This document shows, piece by piece, positions 20,829 to 31,839 of a stretch of DNA of 64,000 bases. The translations under genes were made by a program, and so were the position numbers. The notes under the pieces were generated by a model. The model saw nothing but the letters and a program-made list of their open reading frames with translations, did not search any database and was not told the DNA's origin. The stretch is from Aradus depressus (taxonomy: Eukaryota > Arthropoda > Insecta > Hemiptera > Aradidae): NCBI GenBank assembly GCA_963662175.1, contig OY759214.1:74908037-74972036 (forward strand), given 5' to 3'. Numbering within the stretch: the first letter of the stretch is position 1; each line of letters starts with the position of its first letter.

Positions 20829-21091
20829 TTAGTTATGCCTGGGCTTTTAACTACGAGGTCATATCGCCTATTAACAGAGCGTTTTTTCGTCACTCTGGTG
20901 AAGATGAGCCCGATTCTACAGTGGGAGTCCTAAGTTTTGCGTACCCTAAACTTTTATTCTTTTAGGGATCTTTAACGAGTACCTGACATCGCACAGGCTC
21001 GGGACAATCGCGTAACGTTTCGGCTGGGTTTCGATCCCGGGATCTTGAGTTCAGTAAGCAAGCACGCATACCACTGAGCTACCGGTGTCCT
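20829..21091 (-). mobile_element. SINE-A, minus strand, shortened body
   Basis: Head complement gagctaccggtg at the right and tail tgcctgggcttttaacta at the left are present. Part of the ccgtccttcgg region is missing. Confidence 0.82.
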
Positions 21092-21164
21092 CAGATGAGA
21101 TTCTATTACCAGGCTGTTAATATTACTGTACATTAAATAACCCACAGAGGCATCGGTGGAATGG

Positions 21165-21365
21165 AGGTAGCGTACTTGCCTAACATACTCAAGATCAAGT
21201 TTTTTTTCCAAAGTTGAAAAACTTGAGTATGTCTCCCTTCGGATGTTATGCAATGGTCTCGAGCCTGTGCGATATCAGGAACTCCTTACTATTCTCGGTA
21301 ACTAAACCGTGAGTCGGGCTCAAGTGGTAGTAGGCGATATGACCTCGCAGTTAAAGCCAGGGCAC
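21165..21365 (+). mobile_element. SINE-A fragment, diverged
   Basis: Pieces of head and body (tcccttcggatg, gagcctgtgcgatatcagg, agtaggcgatatgacctcgc) survive with internal losses. It starts about 75 bases after the minus-strand copy. Confidence 0.65.
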
Positions 21366-21607
21366 CTCCAAGCGGGCGGTGAATAGCTTGGACGGGGGAT
21401 CGAGTCTTTTCGGCATTCTTGTGAATTATAATTTCTGTCCGTCGGCTACTTATGGGAACAGAATATCCCGAGCGAGTTGGACAGTTTGCCACAAACCGGA
21501 TGACCTTTGAAAAATCATATTTTTATAATATGCGCCTTTTAGTTTTCTCTACAACTGTTATTTGGAAAGTTTTTGCATTAAGTTATAAATATAAATCATA
21601 TTGCCAA

Positions 21608-21956
21608 CTGGAGGGCGCCGGTAGCTCAATGGTATGCGTGCTTGCCTTCTGAGCTCAAGGTCGTGGGTTCGAATCCCGACGGAGGCCCTTAGTTTATTTT
21701 ATCTGGGAGGTAAAATCAACTTAAGCACGCCGTCCTTCGGATGGAACGTTAAGCGATGGTCCCGAGCCTGTACGATGTCAGGTACTCGTTAAAGACCCCT
21801 ACGCTAGGTGAATAAAAATTTAGGGTAGGCAACATGTAGAACTCCCTCAGTAGAGTCGGGCTCATGTCCACCAGAGTGACGAAAGAGCGCTCTAGTAGTA
21901 GGTGATATGACCTCGTAGTTAAAGCCCGGGCATGAGTCATAAAACCTAACCTAACC
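21608..21956 (+). mobile_element. SINE-A, full-length with 9-bp TSD
   Basis: Complete copy with A box gtagctcaatgg and B box ggttcgaatcc, tail aaaacctaacctaacc, and TSD tattgccaa at 21,599-21,607 and 21,957-21,965. One of the youngest copies. Confidence 0.95.
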
Positions 21957-22109
21957 TATTGCCAAATGTACTTAAGGCCCGAAGAAAATAGGTCTGAATT
22001 TTCATCAGATTTTGGCCAAAATTTTAAGTTCATTGCTACAATCGTTTTAAAATTCCGTTTAAAACTCGACATTGGATTTGCGCACGATATATTTAGTATA
22101 CTAGAGTTA

Positions 22110-22619
22110 TAAGGAAGTAAATATAATATATTTGCTAGATTTATATTTAATAGATACCAAGTTTATGTGGCTCAGTAATCCACACATTATATTGTATTGT
22201 CCTACATATATTTTTTGGTGATTTTAATAAAGTTTGAAAAAGAAAAAAAAAACAATAGAATTATGGAAAATGTAGTGAATAATGAACAGACATTTGGTTG
22301 TGTGGGACATTCCTTGTGGGTGTTGATTGGGTAGAAAAGAGCGGTAGGCCTGCGGTAGACATCTGATGAATTAATGATAGCACCCTCCTAAATATATTTC
22401 ATACCAGTCATCCCAGACCATGGCTGCCACCAAAACTTGGGGGTGGTTGGCTTTGAAAAACGTCACGAGCAGAAGGATCGTTACCCGACCAGGGAGGGCA
22501 TCCCCTATTAAATTCGTATTAGGACAGGGATGACTGTAAGAGCTCTCCTACATAATACAGGGTACAGTAGAACCACCCCTGTGGGCAAATTACAGTTCAA
22601 ACCAGGAACATTTCTCGGC
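22110..22619. other. Anonymous intronic segment
   Basis: 22,390-22,610 is GC-richer than its flanks and may be a transposon relic; no motif supports this. Confidence 0.4.
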
Positions 22620-22835
22620 ATTTGTCCCTAATCCCAGCTATACACAGTATACGGGAAGTTATTTAATCTGTCAGAAATTCGATTTTGATTTTTCCGACCT
22701 CCTGATTCCAGAAATGTTTTCACATGAAATTTTATATGTACATTCAAAACCCCATAAGGACGACACATTAATTTCCCGCGAAATCCAACAAATTCAACTC
22801 AAAAACTCTAATAACTGCCGATGAATGTCGACACA
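22620..22835 (+). repeat. M repeat fragment
   Basis: cccataaggacgacacatta and ctaataactgccgatgaatg. A further scrap lies near 23,520-23,580. Confidence 0.6.
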
Positions 22836-23317
22836 ATGCCAGTGTATTTTGTATTAATTGAGATGTTCACACAGAGTCCATGCGGTAAAAACCCAGTATA
22901 CGAGACAAATTTTCCCCGAATACAGTCCGGGGTGATCACTAATATTCCGAGAAATCTTGAAACGATGTTTATCGAATACGTGAGCAGTGGCGCTTTTATT
23001 TTATATTGTGTCGTTCACACGAAACAATGTTAGTTCACCGCCGACACATGTTAAGAACGCACTATGGAGGACGAATTTCCAATTTATACAGAATTATTTA
23101 TTTCTTTGAGGAAAGAGATAACTTATGGGATAAGTCTCTAGACAATTTCAAAAATAAAGTTACTACGCAAAATTTGTGGAAAAAAATTTTAATTAATATT
23201 TATCCATAATAAAAGACAAGAATATGATAAGTAATATTGACATATGAAAATAATTAATAAATTTTTGTTCGTCTCTTTTCAAATCTTTTTTCAGTACCTA
23301 CTGAAGACCTCTTCAGT

Positions 23318-23430
23318 AGAGGATGAACCCAGAACTTCCTGGAACGTTCCTTGCGCACTCTAGAATATCAATACAATAGAAGTGGAATGCCTGGATCCAC
23401 GATAGCGACTGAGCTAACTGGCTCCGTGTT
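23318..23430 (-). repeat. Possible third tRNA-like sequence
   Basis: On the minus strand ggagccagttagctcagtcg (A-box-like) and tgggttcatcc (B-box-like) are about 80 bases apart. Only one copy was seen and folding is uncertain, so it may be a degraded SINE head. Confidence 0.3.
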
Positions 23431-23678
23431 TTCTCTTGTAGTGGCAAAAATCTATCTGTGCGTAAAAAATCGTAAGAAAACCGTATATGTGAAAATATCG
23501 TATCGAATTGTTGCCGTGTGAACTTAGCATAAGGATTCAGAAGCTCCTGTATAAGTCACCTATTGATTTTGTGCCCATATGGACAACTGGTTTTGTACAT
23601 AGCCTGTGACTCCGTTTTTAAAATGTCTCTTGACGTATATATGTTTTAATTTTTTTCAAATATTGTTATTTTTTTCAG

Positions 23679-23976
23679 TCTTCTGACGTCTCAAATTAGG
23701 ATACGTGTGGGAGAGTACGACTTCTCAAGCATCCAAGAACCGTACCCCTTCGCGGAGCGAGGCGTGGCCAAAAAGGTGGTCCATCCCAAGTACAACTTCT
23801 TCACTTATGAGTATGATCTGGCGTTGGTTCGTCTCGACTCCCCGCTCGACTTTGCTCCTCACATAGCCCCCATCTGCCTTCCTGGTTCTGATGACCTCCT
23901 CATTGGCGAGAATGCCACTGTCACCGGTTGGGGCCGGCTTTCCGATGGAGGCACATTACCTTCCGTACTGCAAGAG
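23679..23976 (+). CDS. Sb: Stubble-like protease, catalytic Asp exon
   Basis: The longest catalytic exon (298 bases) follows tttcag and reads DLLTSQIRIRVGEYDFSS, then ERGVAKKVVHPKYNF, then YEYDLALVRL, whose DLAL aspartate is the second triad residue (Asp102). APICLP and the TGWGRLSDGG segment follow. It ends in phase 0 at gag|gtgagt. There are no stops or frameshifts, so the catalytic core looks functional. A 5'-truncated LINE insertion starts only 178 bases into the following intron. Confidence 0.94.
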
Positions 23977-24153
23977 GTGAGTGGATAAAAGTCAGTTATT
24001 TGTGATAAAGGTTTTTTTTTCAGGGATACTTAAATAGATACCCGCAAACCAAGAGACATACTGGCCCTTCAGTGCCCAACTACTAGATTAATATGAAGCT
24101 GTTCGACGTGAGTAAAGTATAATGGTCGAATATTGTTTTTTAAAAATTAAAAT

Positions 24154-24752
24154 GACCGGGTGGATAGCTTCAAGTACCTGGGGGCCATTATCACGGAAAG
24201 GAACGACGTTAAAGAAGACATCAAAACGTGGATAACGGCCGGGAATAGATGCTACCGGTCACTGCAGAAGGTGCTCGGATCGAGGACTGTGTCCCGAGAC
24301 GCCAAAATAGCAATTTATGAAACAGTCCTGAGACCGGTCGTCACAAATGCGAGTGAAACCTGGGTCCTGACAAGGAGGGACGAAGTCTTATTCAGTACGT
24401 GGGAGAGGAAGGTATTGAGGAAGATATACGGCCCTACTCCAGAGGGGGATAGATGGAGGATACGGACCAATGGGGAGCTGAGGGACCTGTACAAGAGCCC
24501 GGACCTGGTGGCCTTAGTTAAGCAGGGGCGGCTGCGATGGCTGGGGCATTTACAGAGGATGGAACCAGACATATTGCCGAGGAGGATAGACGTAGAAGAG
24601 GTAGACCCCGCTTACATTGGCTGGAGGACGACCTCAGAACGATGGGTGTGAGAAGATCGAGACAGGAGGCCGAGGATAGAGAGGAATGGCGGAAGGTTGT
24701 TGTGGAGGCCCAGGTTCTACAAGGACCGTAGCGCCAGGGAAAGTAAGTAAGT
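24154..24752 (+). pseudogene. 5'-truncated LINE insertion, C-terminal ORF2 fragment
   Basis: About 600 bases flanked by the 12-bp TSD aaaaattaaaat (24,142-24,153 and 24,753-24,764). It encodes the end of a LINE polymerase: DSFKYLGAII, YETVLRPVVT, RLRWLGHLQRM, then after a frameshift near 24,545 GRPRLHWLEDDLRTMG and EDREEWRKVV to the end. The 3' end is a short (AAGT)n repeat rather than poly(A). 5' truncation plus a TSD shows target-primed reverse transcription into the intron behind the catalytic Asp exon. Confidence 0.85.
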
Positions 24753-25129
24753 AAAAATTAAAATACACTGATATTATATTAAAAAATATGAAAATGAAAA
24801 CTATTAAACGCAAAATTACCTAAAAGTATAGATGGAGTATAAAGAAGCTGTGGGATCACCTTCAGGTCAAGTTGGGTACTGACTGATTGGAGTCAGAGCG
24901 CTTGCCTCGCGCTCCTTTCCTCCCTAAAATAAAGCTGAATAAAGGGGGGATATGAAATTGATCTCTTTTTGCTTTAAGGTTTTTTTTTATTTCTATTTTT
25001 TTGCACCAATCGAGTGTGGAGCCCTTGACTACACAATGTTAAAAAACGTTATTTTTGGCGACTAGAAAATTGAAAACTGAGTCACATATTATTAAGTGGT
25101 CCTGAAATCCCGAGACTCTACTTGAAATG

Positions 25130-25640
25130 TGTTAATGTTCCCTTATTCTAGTTGACATGTTTCGCCCTGACTGGCCTACATAGGTCACCCCGCATTCACA
25201 AATATTTCTGTAAACCCCACTCCTACCTGGTAACTCCACTCTGTCATTCGGCCTCGAGATGAGGGAACCCAAGGATTGTCCAGTTTTGAATCCTTCAGAG
25301 GCCTCTCTTCTTTCTAATCGCTAATTCTGACGATATTTCTCTTATGTACGGACTTGAGCAAACGATGAGATTTGACAAACCTCCCATCCCCTCTCTAGAG
25401 TTGAGGAGGGAGAACTCTCCCTTCCTCCTTTCCAATTTAATTTCTATACTTTCTAAGATACCCACCCATCTTTCCACTTGTTTGGATATTGTGTAGCAAC
25501 GAGACTGAACCGGCCTCATGTCCTGTGTTTTGGAGGTATTGGAAGAATTCAGAGTCGCCCCTCCTCAACTGTTCCCCCACTCTAGTCCTCAGCTTTCGGC
25601 TTCGAAAGCCGGCTAGCAAATATAAATAAAATCTGTAGAG
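25130..25640 (-). pseudogene. Penelope-like retroelement remnant with GIY-YIG endonuclease
   Basis: On the minus strand one frame gives TGQSLGSLISRPNDRVELPG and then SGVYRNICECGVTYVGQSGR. The GVY...TYVGQ.GR pattern with a CEC cysteine motif is the start of the GIY-YIG endonuclease of Penelope-like elements. Upstream, in a different frame, a segment ending IREISSELAIRKK resembles the stretch that joins their reverse transcriptase to the endonuclease. A frameshift at about 25,295 and the missing polymerase make it a dead fragment. Confidence 0.7.
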
Positions 25641-25697
25641 GTCAGACTACATTTTATTTTACAACCTGTGAAATAATCACTTCTCACTACATCAGTC

Positions 25698-25767
25698 ATC
25701 TTCATATTATATTTTATGTCGTATATTGCAGCCATCTTCATATTATATTTTATGTCGTATATTGCGG
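25698..25767. repeat. Tandem duplication of about 34 bases
   Basis: catcttcatattatatttta followed by tgtcgtatattgc occurs twice in a row. Confidence 0.85.
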
Positions 25768-25779
25768 TAACGTTCTTTC

Positions 25780-26324
25780 GTTACATGAAGATTTTCTTAT
25801 TTGGAATTTATTTTAAAGTGCAGTGCAGTAATGTATAATTGAACAGGGTGGCCTTTACTGAAAGTGAGTAGAGATTGGAAGCTTGTTTTGCAGTAGACTG
25901 GTGGACAGGGGTTTGACATTTGAACGTTATAGGGGTGGGTTGGGATCAGTTCGAACTAGAAATGCTGTGATGGAGTTCGTGTTGAACTAATAGAGGATTT
26001 GGTGTCAATCAGTGAGTGTGGGGTAGCTGGGGGGAGGGGGGGGGGGGGGGGGCTGCAATTTGATCGGTAGTGCTGTTGCCCCACTGTCACAAGCCATCCC
26101 CACAGTGACCTGATCCGTTGGGTTGCCCTCACACACTCGGTTCACTCATTTCAGTTGGGGATGTTGAGTCCAGTCAACAGAGCCCAAAGCTGCCTACACA
26201 TCAGGCCCATTCCAGGGGGCTCAAATTACAATGGCAACCAAAAATAGAGCATTCCCTCCAAAACTAGTCGATCGCTTTCCATTCATATAATAATAACCAA
26301 TTATAAGTTGACTATATAATCAAT
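25780..26324. other. Anonymous segment with poly(G)
   Basis: GC-richer than its surroundings, with about 16 G residues at 26,036-26,052. No feature recognised. Confidence 0.45.
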
Positions 26325-27345
26325 TATATAAGTTGACTTACACAGGGGCTTCTACAATCTCATACAAAATTCTGTGTCGATAAATACATTACATCGGCAG
26401 TTTTGTGGTTTTTGAGATGAGCCCCGCCTAAACACCACCCGAAATGAACAAGTATAGTACAGTTTTGACTTCGAATACGACATAATCACATCGAGAGTTA
26501 TTAGTTGAGCTCTCCCCCTCCCCCTAAAAACCTATAATAGTAACTTACTATTATATTAACCTTGCCTAAACCCCACCCGAAATTAACAGATATAGTCCTT
26601 ATGAGGTTTTGACATCGAATATGAAATTTCATGCAGACACGTTCATTATATCGGGAGTTATTAGGGTTCTTGAGTTGAGCTCCCACCCCTAAACCTCTCC
26701 CGATAAGAACAGGTATAGTCCTTATGAGGTTTTGACATCGAATATGAAATTTCATGCAGAAACGTTCATTATATCGAGAGTTGTTAGGGTTTTTGAGTCG
26801 AGCTCTCCCCCCTCCCCCTCCCCCTAAAACTCTATAATAGTAATTTACTATTATATTAACCTTGCCTAAAACCCACCCGAAATTAACAGATATAGTTCTT
26901 ATGAGGCTTTGATTTTGAATATGAAATTTCATGCAGATGTTCATTATATCGGGAGTTTTAGCCCCCTCTGATCCCCCCCTTCTCTTCGGGCGATTTTGCT
27001 GAAAATGAATGTGTTATCCTTTTGGCGTTCGCAATTAACATATGAAATTCTGTGTCGATACATGTATTACAATGGCAATTATTAGAGTTGTTTGTGTTAC
27101 GACTTCCCTCTAATCCCACTCCCTATTGGCCGATTTCGTTGAAAATAAATAAATGTCGTCCTTGTGGGATTCTGGGTACACATATAAAATTTCGTCCCGA
27201 TACTTATATTTATCGAGAGATCAAACTCACCAACACGCAGACAGGCAGATTTTTTTTTCATTTTTGGAATCAGGGTTTTGGAATACATGAAATTTCGAAT
27301 TTCTGATCGACGACATACCTGGGAAGTAAAACATAATATGATCCA
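26325..27345 (-). repeat. M repeat, long tandem copy
   Basis: At least six modules in the minus orientation; gaatatgaaatttcatgcag occurs three times at about 120-270 base spacing. The period makes a spurious repetitive 147-codon ORF on the minus strand. Nearly 1 kb. Confidence 0.75.
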
Positions 27346-27364
27346 TTACAGGACTTTCTTATAC

Positions 27365-27610
27365 CAAATTGTTGCTTAACATTAAAACTTAGGAATCAGC
27401 CGACGGGGAGAGGAATCAGAGGGGGCTCAACTCAAAAATTCTAATAACTGCCGATGTAATGAATGTTTTCACAGAAAATTTAGTATGAGGATTCAGAAGC
27501 GACTATGTAAGTCAAATATTGGCAAACGGTCGATCGTCTTTGAGGGAGAGCAAAAACGTTATTGATTAATTCGAGATGGGGAAGTACATAGCAAGATTCA
27601 CCGACATATT
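27365..27610 (+). repeat. M repeat, plus strand, facing the previous copy
   Basis: ataactgccgatgtaatgaa and gtatgaggattcagaagcga to gaagtacatagcaagattc. With 26,325-27,345 it forms an inverted pair. Confidence 0.7.
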
Positions 27611-28053
27611 TTTCTTTCGTTGGAGGTTCTTATAATAACCACTTCTGACATGATGCAGCTGGAGATTTAGAAAATATGCAATAGGATCTCGGTCGGAAGG
27701 AAGCATGGCGTTGCGACAAAAAACTAATCTTCCTTAATAGTCAGTATTTATTTATTTTGTTCCTAATAACGTTCATCCTATTACTATAGTCTTTATTTTT
27801 TATAACCTTACTATATTTTCTATCATAAAACTTTATTTTGCACTCTACTTCCTCCCTTGTGTGTATCAAAAAAAAAATGACTCATTTTATTTTATATTTA
27901 CCCTTGTACTTTGAACCCTTTTAGGGGATTAAAAATTTAATATTTACAATTTAACCCCAATAGTAATATTTTTAGAACTTTCATCAGATCATAATACAAT
28001 TTGTAAAGTACCAAACATTTATGATTCTTAAACTTGTATATATTATAATGAAG
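27611..28053. other. AT-rich intronic segment
   Basis: Nothing recognised. Confidence 0.5.
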
Positions 28054-28158
28054 GGGGCGCCGGTAGCTCAGTGGTATGCGTGCTTGACTTCTGAGCTCAA
28101 GAACGTGGGTTCGTAACCCGACCGAGGCCCTTAGTTTATTTTATCTGGGAGGTAAAAA
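28054..28158 (+). mobile_element. SINE-A, head only
   Basis: A box ggtagctcagtgg, B box ggttcgtaacc and the start of the body to gggaggtaaaa; the remainder is replaced by M-repeat sequence, which suggests a deletion junction. Confidence 0.85.
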
Positions 28159-28169
28159 TAAAGGCCTCT

Positions 28170-28375
28170 TGTCCTTGGGTCGGTTTGGCTGATAATCAAT
28201 AGGTTTTATCCTTAGACGATTCTGGATACTCATATAAAATTTTATGTTGATATATTCATTCTATCGAGAGTTATTGTGTTCACAGACACACACACAGAAA
28301 TTGATTGTTTTTTTTCATTTTTGGAAACAGGAGGTCGGATAAAAATTAAATTCTGTTGAAAAGTCTAAACTAAAC
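28170..28375 (-). repeat. M repeat fragment
   Basis: gttgatatattcattctatc, a (CA)n stretch and tttttcatttttggaaacag. Confidence 0.65.
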
Positions 28376-28630
28376 CTTCGAATTTTTATAGAATCAATCA
28401 ACCTACAATCTCGTATCATTTGTAAAATCACAAACGCTCCATTCAACGTCTCTAATGCCATCCTTCACAATGACCTCCAGATTCCCTTTGTACGGGATGT
28501 AATTAAATCCCGCTACAGAAAATTCCATTCCACCCTTTCCTTTAGTCCGCAGACTTGCCACAAGAACCCTTCCTAATGTTCATGTTCGGAGACTGAGGCG
28601 GCAATGGCCTCGAGACCTACTAGTGGATTG
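28375..28630 (+). pseudogene. Jockey-type LINE fragment, C-terminal ORF2
   Basis: One plus-strand frame reads IICKITNAPFNVSNAILHND and then LQIPFVRDVIKSRYRKFHST before a stop, the same post-RT segment as the minus-strand copy at 540-1,060. It joins a Tigger-like element on its right with no visible gap. Confidence 0.65.
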
Positions 28631-28644
28631 AAGACTAATCATCT

Positions 28645-29224
28645 ACAAACGTTTTTTTTTTAACCCTCTATTAGTCGAAATAATCAGTGAGTCCCTACAA
28701 GCCATTTTGGTACATATTTTCCCTCTATAACTCGAAAAAATCAATTGGACCTCTGTATCTCGAACATAGCAATGTTTTATTTTACAACCTTTACAACTCG
28801 ATTATTTGAAACTTATTACCTCTATAGCTCGAAGAAAAATAAGTTACCAAATTTAAGAATTTGCCGACAATGTACACCATTGTTTCTTAGAAAATAATTT
28901 AGGAGTATACAATAAATAGGAATACCAATTATCTAAAGCAAAAAAAAAATACTGACTTTTTTTAATACCTACATATACTACGTATTTCTTATTTGTTTGT
29001 TTTGAAATAATGGTGATTTATAATAAATATAAATATGTTTGTTACCTCTGTAACTTGAATTTTTATTTATTTCACCTCTCTAACTCAAAATTAGTTAGAA
29101 TGAATCTTAACCTCTACAAATCGAATCAAAATCTGTCTAAGTCGAAATCCTCCATAAGTCGAAAACTCTATAACTCGAATTTTTTGGCGTCTCCCTTGAT
29201 GTTCGACTTATAGAGGTTCTACTG
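28645..29224. mobile_element. Tigger-like element, left end missing, with repeated internal motif
   Basis: The right end is gttcgacttatagaggttct followed by actg|TA, typical of Tigger-like ends. Motifs of the form ctctataactcgaa recur at least eight times across 570 bases. The matching left end is absent; the element abuts a LINE fragment at about 28,640. Confidence 0.65.
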
Positions 29225-29234
29225 TATTATATAG

Positions 29235-29567
29235 GGCGCCGGTAGCTCAGTGGTATGCGTGCTTGCCTTCTGGACTGAAGATCGTGGGTTCGAAACCCGG
29301 CCGAGGCTCTTAGTTTATTTTATCTGGGAGGTAAAATGAACTTAAGCACACCGTCCTTCGAATGGGACGTCAAGCGATGGTCCCGAGCCTGTACGATGTC
29401 AGGTACTCGTTAAAGACCCCTGCTCTAGGTGAATAAAAATTAGGGTAAGCAAAATTTAGGACTCCCACAGTAGAGTCGGGCTCATGTCCACCAGAGTGAC
29501 GAAAGAGCACTCTGGTAGTAGGCGATATGACCTCGTAGTTAAAGCCCGGGCATGAGTCATAATAACT
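29235..29567 (+). mobile_element. SINE-A, full-length
   Basis: Complete copy starting nine bases after the right end of a Tigger-like element; it ends gcatgagtcataataactat. The tail lacks the CCTAA units. Confidence 0.92.
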
Positions 29568-30904
29568 ATGTAACTATAGTTGTAAATACTCTTCTTCTGG
29601 GTAAGTAAAACATCAGCCACGTACTTAATCAGCTCAGCTTTAATTAAAAGTGAAGAAAGTTTGTTGCTTTCATTTTTAGTGTTTATTGGAAAGCTGGGGG
29701 GTAAAATAAATAGTGGTTAGAACCTTGTTTTGTCTTGGCTCTATGTCAACTGACTGATGAATAGTGAGGATTAGTGGACTCAACACTCGACCAATGTAAA
29801 CATTGTTTTAGGGTCTTTTTGCCTCAATCCAAGCAGCCTGATAACACATCCCCCAACCCTCTCCTCCTTCGGACTCTTAATGGAAAAACTACACAATTGT
29901 TTCTCCCGGGAGTTCTTAATGTGTTGGAAAGTTTTTGTTTTTCTTAGTTTTTGGAACAATAGAACTTATATTCACTGAACTAAAAACATAATTTATGGGT
30001 TGTGTTATAGATTGTAAATATAAAGGAAGAAAGAAAAATAAAAAGTCGGTGAATCTACGCCAATGTACTTCCCCAGTACAAATTAATCAATTATGTCATC
30101 ACTCTCTTTCAATCTACCGTTTGGGCTAAAAAACAATAGTTCTGAATCCTCATACTAAATTTTCTGTCGATACATGCATTACATCGATAAGTTATCATTT
30201 ATAATTTGTTGAAACATAAATAGTTATTTCAAAAATTTAAAAATTCTTGTATTTATTTATTAGTGATCCAGTGGCCGTCGAACGACAGGTAACGAAAGTT
30301 GGAAAAAAATAACTCTGAAAGGCTAATTAAGGCCTTTTACATTTCGTTAATATTTCTTCCTCGAATTGTAAAATGCCTTTCCCACCCTTCAGTATTCAAT
30401 TCAATTCAATTTTTTAACATTTTTAAACAAGAAATAGTTCCTTGAATATTGAGGAGCGTTAAAACCGTTTTATATATATTCTTCAGTTTTTAATCTTGAT
30501 GTGTACTTCTCGAGGGAATTATTTAATTCATAGGAAATATTCAATTCACTCATCTCTCTTGGAAACCTATTCCAATTCATTTACTATGTCCAAAAAAGAA
30601 AAAAAAATACAATTAAAAATATCAACAAAAATGAGATATACCTTAAAAAGTTAATTAATATTTTACCTATATCATATTATACATATATAAAAGAATCAAC
30701 TGATACATGTAATGATAGAGAGTGTGATTAAATCTCCTCTCAGCTTCATTGTGGGACACCAGCTCTTATGGGATTTCTCCCCTGTCTGATCTGCAAATAT
30801 ATTTATCTAAAATTTAAGAATCTTTCATTTATTTTTTTTTTCTTGAATTGGCAAAACGTGCACTAAGTTGTAAAACATAAACAAATTTGAGGCAACGAAA
30901 CTGT
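29568..30904. other. AT-rich intronic segment
   Basis: Only a small M piece at 30,050-30,200; otherwise nothing recognised. Confidence 0.5.
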
Positions 30905-31480
30905 GGTATATTGTTATTTAACCACTCTACATCGGGGAAGTTATGTAATTGGTCGAAAATTCGATGGCGAGTTTTCATGTTTTCCGTCCTCTAGATTCCA
31001 AATATGAAAAAAAAAAAAAAGTATCTATCGGTGTGTTTGTGTATGCCCTTGAATACGATAATTCCCGATAGAATGAAAATATCAATACAAAATATTATAT
31101 GTGTATCCAGAACCCTCTAACGACGAAACGTATCATTTTTTAGTCAAATCAACTAAAGGGAAAGAGGGGATTAGGGGAGAAGTTTGACATGAAGACTATT
31201 AAACTGCCGATAAAAAGAATGTATCGACACGAATCTTTAAATATGTGACAGAAACCCCATAAGGATAACACCGGAAAAAGTGAGGAGTATCAAGAGACTC
31301 GAACTGAAAACACAAAAACTCTAATAACTTCCGTTGTAATGAAATCATCGACACAAAATAGTCAACTGTTGAATATTAGAGCAAACGGTCCATTGGTTTT
31401 GGAGAGGGAGCGAACAATTAATTGTTTAATTTGTTTTGGGGAAGTACATTGCCGGTGATTCACTGATATTTTTTAAACTC
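30905..31480 (+). repeat. M repeat, near complete
   Basis: Start gaagttatgtaattggtcga, three modules and end gaagtacattgccggtgatt. A good copy for defining the consensus. A small minus-strand piece lies at 30,050-30,200. Confidence 0.75.
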
Positions 31481-31839
31481 ATCAATAATATTTATTTTCA
31501 AAAATGTATTGACTGATAAATAAATACACAGGGCACAGTTTGATTTGGATGAATATATTTATTGAAGCTTTACGTTAGAATGAAATTCCCAATCATTTTT
31601 ATTCCTGTTCTCATCTGGCCTCGTCTATTTGTGAAATTCGTTATTCTGAAATGTTTTATGCATTAGGTCAAGAGAGGGGCCCAACAATCCTCCCTTCTCA
31701 GATCTGACACCAATCTCAAAAATATATTAAACCTCTGTCATTTTAGAGAGAGAAAAAAAAAAATGAAAAAAATTATTTACATTAAGTTCATTTTTACTTT
31801 CCCTATGGAGAAGTAATTTAGTCTTTAAATTTGAATTTT

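Noticed and set aside
26501..26944. 147-codon minus-strand ORF with internal repeats (MKFHIRCQNLIRTI)
   Set aside because: It is a translation of the M-repeat tandem modules; the same modules elsewhere are full of stops.
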